From: Candidatus Leptofilum proximum
GTDB taxonomy: Bacteria > Chloroflexota > Anaerolineae > Promineifilales > Promineifilaceae
DNA length: 64,000 nucleotides
Assembly (NCBI GenBank): GCA_016710325.1
Contig: JADJXK010000002.1
Coordinates: 3,534,001-3,598,000, forward strand
Direction of reading: 5' to 3'
Both the position numbers and the translations under genes were made by a program. How positions within the stretch are numbered: position 1 is the first letter of the stretch; every line of letters starts with the position of its first letter. The notes beneath the pieces were generated by a model. That model worked only from the letters and a program-made list of their open reading frames with translations. It was not told where the DNA came from and did not search any database. This document shows positions 16,940 through 24,834 of this stretch, piece by piece.

Positions 16940-17654
16940 AGTGTGACCCCAGATAGGCTTCGATGACGAGTGGGTTTTCGATCACTTCAATGGCCGTTCC
17001 CTCAGCCAGTTTTTGCCCCGCATTTAGCACAATAACACGCTGGCAGACATGGGTAATGACTTTGATGATGTGCTCCACAACAATGATGGTGATGCCAGTT
17101 GCATTTAGCTGGCGAATCAGTGCCAGAGCTTCCGGGATTTCCGACGGGTTCAGCCCCGCCATAAACTCGTCCAGCAGCAGCAGCTGCGGTTGGCCCGCCA
17201 GAGCCCGGGCCACCTCCAGCCACTTGCGCTCCATGATGGTGAGATGGCGTGCCAGCACCTGCGCTTTAGGGGCCAGGCCAACCAGCTCCAGCACCTGGTA
17301 GGCGTGCGGCTCAGCCGCTTTTTTAGAGGGGAAGGCTGATGCGCCAAACAGAGCGCCAGCCAGAACGTTGTCCAACGTGGTGAGGTGAGGAAACGGCCGA
17401 ACCAGCTGGAACGTTCGGGCTATGCCTCGGCGGGCCACTTCGTGCGCTGGCAGGTCGGAAACTGTTTCCCCCTTAAAGGTGACGGTGCCCGAGGTTGCCG
17501 GCAAAAAGCCGGTAATGACGTTAAAAGCCGTCGATTTGCCCGAGCCGTTAGGCCCAATTAAGCCCACGATCTCACCCTCAGTTACGGAGAAAGTAACTTC
17601 GCGCAGGGCCCGCAGCCCGCCAAAATTTTTACTGATCTGGTGGACCTGCAGCAT
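16926..17654 (-). CDS. livG: ABC transporter ATPase, LivG-like
   Basis: A 242-residue ATPase: Walker A GPNGSGKST, Walker B LLLLDEFMAGLNP, switch His in VEHIIK. The usual LSGGQ signature is replaced by HLTIMERKWLEVARAL. LTLGDRK-type variants are known in some LivG subfamilies, so this is a subfamily trait rather than damage. The ATG at 17654 follows GGGGAG. Only 5 bp separate it from the MetE-like gene, placing transporter and catabolic genes in one transcript. Confidence 0.9.
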   Translation of the reverse strand: MLQVHQISKNFGGLRALREVTFSVTEGEIVGLIGPNGSGKSTAFNVITGFLPATSGTVTFKGETVSDLPAHEVARRGIARTFQLVRPFPHLTTLDNVLAGALFGASAFPSKKAAEPHAYQVLELVGLAPKAQVLARHLTIMERKWLEVARALAGQPQLLLLDEFMAGLNPSEIPEALALIRQLNATGITIIVVEHIIKVITHVCQRVIVLNAGQKLAEGTAIEVIENPLVIEAYLGSHYAKH

Positions 17655-17659
17655 AATAT

Positions 17660-18772
17660 CTAATCTCCCCAAACTTCTCGGGCCGTATTAACAATCATTT
17701 CCAGCTTGGCCCACTGAGCTGCTTCCGTTAGCTCGTTGCCATGCACCGTGCTGGAAAACCCACACTGTGGACTGAGGCACATATTTTCCAGCGGCATGTA
17801 TTGAGCCGCTTCCTTAATGCGCTGGATGATGTACGCAGAGGATTCTAGATTGCCAGTTTTCGAGGTGACCACTCCCAACACCACGGTCTTGTTGTCTGGC
17901 ACAAAGCGCAGCGGCGAAAAATCTCCCGAACGTTCGTCATCATATTCCATGAAGTAGGCATCTACGTTCAGCTCGTTGAACAATACCTCAGCAACTGGTT
18001 CGTAGCCGCCTTGGGCGAACCAGGTGCTGCGGAAGTTGCCCCGGCACATGTGCACGGCAACAGTCAGGTCCTGGGGACGGCCGTCTATCACCGAATTGAT
18101 TAGGGCAGCGTAAGTGTGCGGCAGCTCGTTGGGATCATCGCCTCGGTCCAGCACATCCTGGCGCATCTTGGGGTCACATAAATAAGCCAGGTTTGTATCG
18201 TCCAGTTGAATGTAGCGGCAGCCTGCAGCATACAGTGCCTCAATCTCGTCACGGTAAACCTGAGCCAGGTCTACAAAAAATTCATCCATGTCCGGATAAG
18301 CGTTAATATCGATGGCTGCCCGTCCGCCACGAAAATGCACCATTGTGGGAGAGGGAATACACACCTTCGGTGTTTTTGATGTAACGGACTTTAGATAAAG
18401 GAAATCTTCAACCTGGATGTTTTTCGTATGACGCAGTTTGCCTGTTACCGCCAGGCGTGGCGGAGTGAAGCCATCTTTGGCAGGCTTTGCATCCGGATTG
18501 GCCGCTATGGCGCCGCTAACCGTTACGCCGCCGACCTGCTCCAGAAAGTCCAGATGAAAGTAGGTGCGCCGGAACTCACCATCGGTGATACTTTGCAGTC
18601 CCACACTTTCTTCTTTTTCTACTGCCTCCCGAATAAATTCATCTTCTGCCGCACGCAGTTCTTCCAGAGATATCTCGCTCCGGTGATACCGGGCTCGCAT
18701 TTCCAGCAGCGGCTTGGGCCGCAGTAAGCTGCCTACGTGGTCCGCGCGAAATGGTGGGTTTATTTTTGACAT
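17660..18772 (-). CDS. MetE C-terminal-like (cobalamin-independent methionine synthase family) methyltransferase
   Basis: A 370-residue UROD/MetE-fold protein. FRADHVGSLLRP at the N terminus, YIQLDDTNLAYL in the barrel, and the zinc ligands in VHMCRGN (His, Cys), an acidic residue near 235, and SPQCGFSS (Cys). Such stand-alone proteins (YxjG/YxjH type) move methyl groups to or from thiols or folates. It lies between pcaG and livG. Inference: it may process methyl groups from methoxylated aromatics or recycle methionine. The start at 18772 has AGGAGG 12 bases upstream; alternative GTG/TTG codons lie in between. Confidence 0.8.
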   Translation of the reverse strand: MSKINPPFRADHVGSLLRPKPLLEMRARYHRSEISLEELRAAEDEFIREAVEKEESVGLQSITDGEFRRTYFHLDFLEQVGGVTVSGAIAANPDAKPAKDGFTPPRLAVTGKLRHTKNIQVEDFLYLKSVTSKTPKVCIPSPTMVHFRGGRAAIDINAYPDMDEFFVDLAQVYRDEIEALYAAGCRYIQLDDTNLAYLCDPKMRQDVLDRGDDPNELPHTYAALINSVIDGRPQDLTVAVHMCRGNFRSTWFAQGGYEPVAEVLFNELNVDAYFMEYDDERSGDFSPLRFVPDNKTVVLGVVTSKTGNLESSAYIIQRIKEAAQYMPLENMCLSPQCGFSSTVHGNELTEAAQWAKLEMIVNTAREVWGD

Positions 18773-18850
18773 AGTTTTCACCAACCTCCTCGATGAATGT
18801 GGTACTAAAGGGGGAAGCTCACACTTTGTCCCAAGTGCTTTGCAGTGTCC

Positions 18851-19408
18851 CTATTCGGGATTAAAAAACACGGTTTCTTGTGCGCCTTGCAGGTAAATGT
18901 CAAAACGGTAGACGAAAACTTGACCCGTTTCCTGGCAGTGAGCAACGAGGGTGTGCCGCCGTTCTGGAGTGATAGCCTGTAGTACGGGATCATTCGCATT
19001 GGCTGGTTCATCGGCAAAGTAGAGCCGCGTCACAGCGTGGATTAACATACCTCGGGCGAAGACACGCACGTTGATGTAGGGCGCAGCGCCGTTCCGGCTG
19101 CCTGGTTTTACCGTGACAAACTCAAAAACACCTTCCTGGCGCGTCTCGGCCCGGCCAAAGCCGCGAAAGTGAGGATCTACCTGGTCCTGCAAGGGATCGG
19201 CTGGGTGGTTGTAAATGCCGTTGGCATCTGGCTGCCAGATTTCCACCAGGGCATCCAATACTGGCTGTCCATCCCCATCCAATACCCGGCCGGATATCCG
19301 GATATGCTCACCCTGCGTCTGCTCTTGAACCAATTTGTTTTGCGGCGAGCCATAGATCAGTCCAATGCGAAAGTAAGGACCTACTGTCTGGTTTGCTGAT
19401 TGTTTCAT
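18851..19408 (-). CDS. pcaG: Protocatechuate 3,4-dioxygenase alpha subunit
   Basis: A 185-residue intradiol dioxygenase alpha chain: MKQSANQTVGPYFRIGL at the N terminus, then ISGRVLDGDGQPVLDALVE and VFARGMLIHAVTRLYF. As is normal for alpha subunits, it lacks the full set of iron ligands found in the beta chain. The ATG at 19408 follows GGCGG and lies 13 bp after pcaH. The protein contributes to the active-site pocket of the alpha-beta enzyme that opens protocatechuate to beta-carboxymuconate. Confidence 0.9.
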   Translation of the reverse strand: MKQSANQTVGPYFRIGLIYGSPQNKLVQEQTQGEHIRISGRVLDGDGQPVLDALVEIWQPDANGIYNHPADPLQDQVDPHFRGFGRAETRQEGVFEFVTVKPGSRNGAAPYINVRVFARGMLIHAVTRLYFADEPANANDPVLQAITPERRHTLVAHCQETGQVFVYRFDIYLQGAQETVFFNPE

Positions 19409-19421
19409 ATCCAGCCGCCTT

Positions 19422-20129
19422 TTATTCAAACGGCGTTTGCCGTGGTCCGCAGACAACCATGTCGAATTGAAAGCCGAGTGCCCAGTGTGGTTGGGTAATG
19501 CCGTGATCGTAAGTGGCAACAAGCTGCTGCCGGGCCGCTTCATCGGGAATACCGTTGTAAATGGGATCAAGTGGTAGCAGTGGATCGCCGGGAAAGTACA
19601 TTTGAGTGACCAGGCGCTGCAAAAAATTCATGCCTACCACGGAGAAGTGGATGTGAGACGGCCGCCAGGCGTTGAGGTGATTGCGCCAGGGATAAGCGCC
19701 CGGGCGAATAGTGGTGAAGCGGTAGCGGCCATTTTCGTCGGTAAGCATGCGCCCCGCACCATGAAAATTGGGATCGAGGGGGGCATCGTGCTGGTCAACC
19801 TTATGCATGTAGCGACCAGCGGCGTTGGCCTGCCACACTTCGATCAAGGCGCCAGATACCGGTTTGCCGCGATCGTCCAGCAGCCGCCCCGTGACAATAA
19901 TACGCTCGCCCAACGGTTCACCGGTTTTCATGGAGTTCCGTGTCAGGTCGTTGTCCAGCGGATGAATCTCATCATAGCCATATACAGGACCGGTTAATTC
20001 TGACAGCGTTTGATTTAGCGGAACCAGCGGGCGGTGCGGCGAGCGCTTGACTGTTGATTTGTAGGGGGGATGATGGTAGGGAGGTTGTATAGCCCAGTCG
20101 ATTGGGTTATAGAGCACCTGCTTGTTCAT
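19422..20129 (-). CDS. pcaH: Protocatechuate 3,4-dioxygenase beta subunit
   Basis: A 235-residue intradiol dioxygenase catalytic chain. Likely Fe(III) ligands are the Tyr in GRYMH, the Tyr in GAYPWRN and the two His in RPSHIHFS; this is the standard Tyr2His2 set. The N-terminal GPVYGYDEIHPLDNDLT and SGALIEVWQANAAGRY are family blocks. It cleaves the ring of protocatechuate (3,4-dihydroxybenzoate) in the beta-ketoadipate pathway. The start overlaps the 3' end of a pcaC remnant by about 20 bp. The later steps (pcaB, D, I, J, F) are not in this window. Confidence 0.92.
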   Translation of the reverse strand: MNKQVLYNPIDWAIQPPYHHPPYKSTVKRSPHRPLVPLNQTLSELTGPVYGYDEIHPLDNDLTRNSMKTGEPLGERIIVTGRLLDDRGKPVSGALIEVWQANAAGRYMHKVDQHDAPLDPNFHGAGRMLTDENGRYRFTTIRPGAYPWRNHLNAWRPSHIHFSVVGMNFLQRLVTQMYFPGDPLLPLDPIYNGIPDEAARQQLVATYDHGITQPHWALGFQFDMVVCGPRQTPFE

Positions 20130-20248
20130 TCCGCTTCTTTTCCTTTTCTTGCTCAGCGTAAACTTGTTTGACTACGGTCATGGCTGAGTTGGCCGCCGGA
20201 ATGCCTGCATACACAGCCACTTGCCGCAGTACTTCTTTGACCTCATCT
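20107..20248 (-). pseudogene. pcaC: Remnant of 4-carboxymuconolactone decarboxylase (3' end only)
   Basis: A - strand reading frame gives DEVKEVLRQVAVYAGIPAAN followed by SAMTVVKQVYAEQ and ends in TAA at 20107. This matches the last third of PcaC. Immediately before the Asp codon is an in-frame TAA and unrelated sequence, so the first two thirds of the gene are gone. The break coincides with the start of a structured non-coding stretch (20250-20390). Its surviving 3' end still overlaps pcaH, preserving the original gene order. Confidence 0.78.
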
Positions 20249-20275
20249 TACTTCGCAAACTTAGAAAGTTACGGT

Positions 20276-20389
20276 ACTAGTACAGTCCAGCGGAAATGCA
20301 CATGAGGATGTTATGACAAGTGTGCCGGACTGTTTAAGTATTGCGCCATGAGCGTAACCTGGTGCGAACTTCTGAAGCGCAATACTAGT
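20276..20389. repeat. Structured 114-bp element bounded by ACTAGT
   Basis: Between two ACTAGT hexamers lie two nested inverted repeats: ACAGTCC (20282-20288) with GGACTGT (20327-20333), and AGTATTGCGC (20337-20346) with GCGCAATACT (20377-20386). No coding potential is recognised. It may be a small non-autonomous mobile element or a structured RNA; it lies next to the broken pcaC. The flanking 20390-20660 stretch contains nothing I can identify. Confidence 0.45.
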
Positions 20390-20672
20390 GATTTTGGTTT
20401 GGGTTGTACAAATGCAGGGCAAATGGACTGCATCGGGAATTTTTGGTAACAGTGTGCAGAACCAGCTGGTACAAAACAATGCACCAGGGCAGGCGTCGTA
20501 AACTGATTTTCTGCCCAGCAAAGGCTCAGCGTGAGTCCCTGAATTTTTAGGGCTGCTGTCGTCCGGCCTGCATCACAAATGGCTGCGCAGGCGCCGAGCT
20601 TCTTTAGCTATGTGGTTTGATATTCTGGGTGCGAATCAATGTCAGCGAGTTGATGACGTTAATCGTACCGAC

Positions 20673-20860
20673 ATTGTATACATGAAAAATGTAAAAGTGC
20701 AAATATTTGCCTGAGATCCCTAAAAAATGCGTGAAAAATTGTACAAACTCGGCAAACGGCTGGTTTTATTGTATACACAGAGTGAGATTCTTTATCCCGT
20801 GAATCGTTGTATTCACTCAATACACCGCTGTGTACACACCCGTCTGCACACCCGGTATAC
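20673..20860. promoter_or_regulatory. Cluster of GTATAC-type sites, candidate GntR/FCD operators
   Basis: The spacer between the pca side and the GntR gene holds ATTGTATACAT (20673-20683), ATTGTATACAC (20768-20778), GTGTACAC (20830-20837) and GGTATAC (20854-20860). FCD-subfamily GntR repressors typically bind short palindromes centred on GTATAC or similar. The position between divergent regulator and operon fits autoregulation and control of the pca/liv genes. Confidence 0.6.
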
Positions 20861-20963
20861 TTAATGCTATGAACTTCAACAAAATTGCCTGTTTCTGTGT
20901 GAATCAGGCCGCTACTGCAACGCTCTATCCATTCCGGCAAATAATAATAGGCAAAAAAAAGTG

Positions 20964-21686
20964 ATGTCACAAACTATAAGCACCCTGGTGAACCTGAGGG
21001 AAATGATTTTAAGAGGCGAAGTTGAGCCAGGCGAACGGCTGTTGGAGTTGGTGCTCGTGAAACGACTGAGCGTCTCACGTACACCCATCCGGGCAGCCCT
21101 GTCGCGCCTGGCGGAAGAAGGATTGCTCAAAAAGATGAACGGCGGTGGCTATGCCGTACGCAAGTTCACCGTGCGAGATGTGGAAGATGCCATCGAGGCT
21201 AGGGGCAGCCTGGAAGGTATGGCAGCCCGGCTAACGGCCGAACGCGGCGTCAGCCTCGCTGCTCTGGGGGAAATCAAGCAAACGTTGGATCAGTTTGACC
21301 AGCTGCTGCTTAAGACCGATTTAACCGACGAAGATGTGGCGCATTATTTCGACTTAAACGCCCTATATCACCAACAACTGATCATGCTGACCGGAAGTTT
21401 TGTTATCGACCACGCGCTGCAGCGCATTAATGCCCTGCCTTTTGCAGCGCCCAACGCCTTTGTCATGGCCCAGTCGGAATTGGGAAAAGCCTGGAAGGTA
21501 TTTTTTGTGGCGCAGGAACAGCACCGGGGCATTGTGGAAGCAATCGAAAATCGCGAAGGCGCACGCGCCGAAGCCCTGGCCCAAGAACACGCCCGGCTTT
21601 CATTAAGCACGCTCAAAACCGCACTGCAAACCAAAGCCGCTTTGCAACAGATTCCTGGCTTGAAGCTGGTTTATACATCTGACTGA
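20964..21686 (+). CDS. GntR-family regulator, FadR/FCD subfamily
   Basis: A 240-residue regulator: winged helix at residues 10-70 (GEVEPGERLLELVLVKRLSVSRTPIRAALSRLAEEGLL) and an all-helical FCD ligand domain with the metal-binding-type Asp/His residues (DLNALYHQQL, EQHRGIVEAI). The ATG at 20964 is next to a GTG at 20961. It is divergent from the pca/liv operon, and several GTATAC palindromes precede it, so it probably senses an aromatic acid intermediate and represses that operon and itself. Confidence 0.88.
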   Translation: MSQTISTLVNLREMILRGEVEPGERLLELVLVKRLSVSRTPIRAALSRLAEEGLLKKMNGGGYAVRKFTVRDVEDAIEARGSLEGMAARLTAERGVSLAALGEIKQTLDQFDQLLLKTDLTDEDVAHYFDLNALYHQQLIMLTGSFVIDHALQRINALPFAAPNAFVMAQSELGKAWKVFFVAQEQHRGIVEAIENREGARAEALAQEHARLSLSTLKTALQTKAALQQIPGLKLVYTSD

Positions 21687-21722
21687 GAAGCAGTAGGCAC
21701 ATCTCTACCTGACGGGCAAAAA

Positions 21723-22256
21723 TCAGGGAAAGTGGACGCTGAGGCCAGAGTTGGGGCCGCCAGGGATGCCCAGGTCGGTGTCTTCGCCAGTGTGCAGCCG
21801 TAGATCTTTGAGGAGTTGGGTGGGGTCAACGGCCGTTTCCACCAAGTCCTCTGAACGTGACCGGGGCGTCTGTACCGGTCTGGCACGGTACACAATCAGA
21901 TGCTCAATGTCCTCATCAATGGCCCGGCAGCACAGCGCCCGGATGTAATACCGGTTGAAGGCATCGTCGGCAATCATCTCGGCGGCGTTGGCGGGTACAG
22001 ACACGATGTGAAAGCCCCCTTTGGGCTGCCGCCGGTGTGCCGTGCGGGCAATGCGCCGCTTGTCGCTTAATGCCTCCGCTAGTGTTTCTTCGTTCCCTTC
22101 GCTGATCGCCTCGCGCAAAATGTTGGCAAAGTCGTGAATGCCCTGGCCGCTCAGATAAGGGCTGATGTGCAGCTGCTGGCGTGATAAATCGTACTCCAGC
22201 TCTTTTTGCATGTACTGGCGGGTACGGCCGTCTAGGTTCAGTAAGTTTAAACTCAT
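21723..22256 (-). CDS. Conserved-looking hypothetical protein, 177 aa
   Basis: No family recognised. The protein is soluble, begins MSLNLLNLDGRTRQYMQKEL, is predicted mostly helical in the first half, and has a central HIVSVPANAAEMIADDAFNRYY segment with CCRAIDED and an acidic region, then a low-complexity tail (GIPGGPNSGLSVHFP). Codon usage and composition look normal. It converges with the GntR gene and is divergent from the hyp cluster; a hydrogenase link is not shown. Confidence 0.65.
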   Translation of the reverse strand: MSLNLLNLDGRTRQYMQKELEYDLSRQQLHISPYLSGQGIHDFANILREAISEGNEETLAEALSDKRRIARTAHRRQPKGGFHIVSVPANAAEMIADDAFNRYYIRALCCRAIDEDIEHLIVYRARPVQTPRSRSEDLVETAVDPTQLLKDLRLHTGEDTDLGIPGGPNSGLSVHFP

Positions 22257-22631
22257 TTTTCTGTTTCCTTCAAAAGAATACGCCCTACTACATTGTAGAG
22301 GATGTTCACCCTCGGGTTATATATCCGGTTATGGTTGGCAGATATAAAAAAGGAGTAATTCCGGGCAGGACTTTCTAATTAACCAGGTTAATGACAATTG
22401 TCGACCAATTTGGGGTACAAATGACGTGGCGAAAATGAGACGGCCGTGTCATCATCAAGTCTAGAATTTTGGGCACCTTTATGCACGAATAACCCGTCAC
22501 CTTAAGCATTCACACCTACTCTCTTTCCGATAGACTTTGGGCCTGCCACCAATGCGTAGTAGCCGGGTGCAGTCCCTGCCTGGTGAAGAGTTCCGGGTAG
22601 GTTGTATTGCCATTAAGTAAGGACACAAACG
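22257..22631 (+). other. Intergenic region upstream of hypB
   Basis: No gene found. It holds an ACGGCCGT octamer near 22441 and AT-rich stretches with short inverted words (TTAACCAGGTTAA near 22379-22391), possibly an operator. The promoter for hypBCDE should be here; no convincing -35/-10 pair was picked out. Confidence 0.4.
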
Positions 22632-23306
22632 ATGAGTAGTAAAACCGTCCGCATTGTTGAAGATATCATGAGCGCCAATGACGACCTGGCGCTGCAAAAC
22701 CAAACCAAACTAAACCAGAGCCGAACCCTGGGCATCAACGTCATGGCCTCTCCCGGGTCCGGCAAAACCAGCGTCATCCTGCAAACCATCGCCGCGCTAA
22801 AAGATCGCTGCCAGATTGGTGTGGTGGAGGGGGATACGGCCGCTGTCACCATCGACGCCGATAAAGTGCTCTCAGCCGGGATGCCCGCCGTGCAAATCAA
22901 CACCGGCGGCAGCTGCCACCTGGACGCGGTCATGCTCAGCAAGGCTCTGCCCGAACTGCCGTTGGACACGGTCGATTTGCTGATTGTAGAAAACGTGGGC
23001 AACCTGATCTGCCCCGCATCGTTCAGCCTGGGCACCCACTTTAACGTGGTCATCGCCAGCATCCCCGAAGGCGACGACAAGCCGTACAAGTACCCCAACA
23101 TCTACCGCGGCATCGACGCCCTCATCCTGAACAAGATGGATTTGCTGCCCTACATTGACTTTGACATCGACTACTTCAAGCGCGGCGTGCAAATTCTCAA
23201 TCCCAAGGTGCGCTTCTTCGAGCTTTCCTGCCGCACCGGCGAAGGCGTAGCCGAGTGGGCCGCCTGGCTGAAAGGGCGCATCGATCAATTTAGCGTGGGT
23301 GAATAA
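22632..23306 (+). CDS. hypB: Hydrogenase maturation GTPase HypB
   Basis: A 224-residue SIMIBI GTPase. P-loop ASPGSGKTS (about residue 37), EGD and DIDADK-like switch region, metal-binding GGSCHLDA, and NKMD base specificity motif. It lacks the His-rich N terminus some HypB proteins use for nickel storage. It delivers Ni to NiFe-hydrogenase large subunits with HypA. AAGGA lies before the ATG. First gene of a hypB-C-D-E run; no hypA partner is present. Confidence 0.93.
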   Translation: MSSKTVRIVEDIMSANDDLALQNQTKLNQSRTLGINVMASPGSGKTSVILQTIAALKDRCQIGVVEGDTAAVTIDADKVLSAGMPAVQINTGGSCHLDAVMLSKALPELPLDTVDLLIVENVGNLICPASFSLGTHFNVVIASIPEGDDKPYKYPNIYRGIDALILNKMDLLPYIDFDIDYFKRGVQILNPKVRFFELSCRTGEGVAEWAAWLKGRIDQFSVGE

Positions 23307-23386
23307 AACAAACCGCAGAGACGCAGAGCACGCAGAGAAATAATCTGTGCCATCTGTGAAATCTGTGGATTCTTAAGGAGCAAACC

Positions 23387-23692
23387 ATGTGCTTAGGAGT
23401 TCCCGGAAAAGTTGTAGAGATTTATGAAGTGGGCGGCCTGAAGATGGGCAAGGTCGATTTTGGCGGCGTTACCCGTGAGGCCTGCCTGGCCTACGTGCCG
23501 GAGATCGCCGTGGGTGAGTACACCGTCATCCATGTTGGCTTTGCCATCAGCCAGATCAGCGAAGAAGAGGCGAAGCAGACGCTGGAGACGATCCAAGAGC
23601 TAACCAGCCTGGAAGAAGAGCTGGGAATCGGATTGGCGCTGGAGCCGACGCCCGAAAAGCCGAGCTTCGCTGGTGCTGATGAACGCACCTAA
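23387..23692 (+). CDS. hypC: Hydrogenase assembly chaperone HypC
   Basis: A 101-residue HypC/HupF protein with the essential N-terminal Cys in MCLGVPGKV and the OB-like core FGGVTREACLAYVPE and VGEYTVIHVGFAI. The C-terminal tail is longer than typical (about 75-85 residues). HypC binds HypD and the large-subunit precursor during Fe(CN)2CO assembly. The 80-bp gap from hypB contains an ATCTGTGAAATCTGTGG repeat. Confidence 0.93.
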   Translation: MCLGVPGKVVEIYEVGGLKMGKVDFGGVTREACLAYVPEIAVGEYTVIHVGFAISQISEEEAKQTLETIQELTSLEEELGIGLALEPTPEKPSFAGADERT

Positions 23693-23704
23693 GGAACACA
23701 ATCC

Positions 23705-24820
23705 ATGAAATTTGTTGACGAATATCGCGATGCGGCCCTGGTGAAAAAGAGCGCCGCCGAATTACGCCGAATTACCACACGGCCGTGGGTGCTGATGGAA
23801 ATCTGCGGCGGGCAAACCCATGCCATTATGCACTACGGCATCGACCAACTGCTGCCGCCTGAAATTGAGCTGGTGCACGGCCCTGGCTGCCCGGTTTGTG
23901 TCACGCCGCTGGAACAAATCGACAAGGCGCTGGAAATTGCCAGCCGCCCCGACGTCATCTTCACCTCCTACGGCGACATGCTGCGCGTGCCCGGCTCCAC
24001 CAAAGATCTCTTCTCCATTCGCGCCGCGGGCGGCGATGTGCGCGTGGTCTACTCCCCGCTGGACGCTGTCAAGCTGGCCCAGGCCCACCCAGACAAGCAG
24101 GTGGTGTTTTTTGCTATCGGCTTCGAGACGACCGCCCCGGCCAACGCCATGAGCGTGGCGCAGGCCAAAGCGCTGGGGCTGAAAAACTTCAGCGTGCTGG
24201 TGTCTCACGTGTGTGTGCCCCCGGCGATGCACGCCATTCTCGGTTCGCCGCGCAACCGGGTGCAGGGTTTTTTGGCCGCTGGCCATGTCTGTGCGGTGAT
24301 GGGCTATTGGGAATATCCGCCGATTGCCGCGCAGTACCAGACCCCCATTGTGGTCACTGGCTTTGAGCCGTTGGATATCATGCAGGGGATTTTGCAGACG
24401 GTGCAGCAGCTAGAAGACGGCCGTTTCACCGTCGAAAATGGCTACAAACGGGCCGTCACGTTTGATGGTAACAAACCAGCCCAGGCCATCATCAACCAGG
24501 TGTTCCAGGCGTGCGACCGCAAGTGGCGCGGCATCGGTACCATTCCACAAAGCGGCTGGTGCCTGCGGCCCGAATTTGCCGACTTTAACGCCGAAGTTCG
24601 CTTCGACGTAGCCGCCATCCAGCCGGAAGAATCGCCGCTGTGCATCTCTGGCCTTATCTTGCAAGGCTTGAAAAAACCAAACCAGTGTCCCGCCTTTGGC
24701 AAAGAATGTACGCCAGAGCATCCGCTGGGGGCCACGATGGTCTCTGGCGAAGGCGCCTGTGCCGCCTACTACCGCTACCGGCGCGACCTGGTGCCTGAGA
24801 TGGAAATTGAAGTGATCTGA
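23705..24820 (+). CDS. hypD: Hydrogenase Fe-cofactor scaffold HypD
   Basis: A 371-residue HypD. MEICGGQTHAIMHYG (redox Cys), GPGCPVCVTP, GFETTAPA and the C-terminal 4Fe-4S ligands in CPAFGKEC...GEGACAAYYRY are all present. HypD holds the Fe(CN)2CO moiety with HypC. It starts 12 bp after hypC. Confidence 0.94.
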   Translation: MKFVDEYRDAALVKKSAAELRRITTRPWVLMEICGGQTHAIMHYGIDQLLPPEIELVHGPGCPVCVTPLEQIDKALEIASRPDVIFTSYGDMLRVPGSTKDLFSIRAAGGDVRVVYSPLDAVKLAQAHPDKQVVFFAIGFETTAPANAMSVAQAKALGLKNFSVLVSHVCVPPAMHAILGSPRNRVQGFLAAGHVCAVMGYWEYPPIAAQYQTPIVVTGFEPLDIMQGILQTVQQLEDGRFTVENGYKRAVTFDGNKPAQAIINQVFQACDRKWRGIGTIPQSGWCLRPEFADFNAEVRFDVAAIQPEESPLCISGLILQGLKKPNQCPAFGKECTPEHPLGATMVSGEGACAAYYRYRRDLVPEMEIEVI

Positions 24821-24834
24821 AGTCAGGAACGCCC

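Noticed and set aside
20261..20521. 86-codon - strand frame near the pcaC remnant
   Set aside because: No family, no ribosome-binding site, overlaps the structured repeat element; Cys-rich composition looks like chance.
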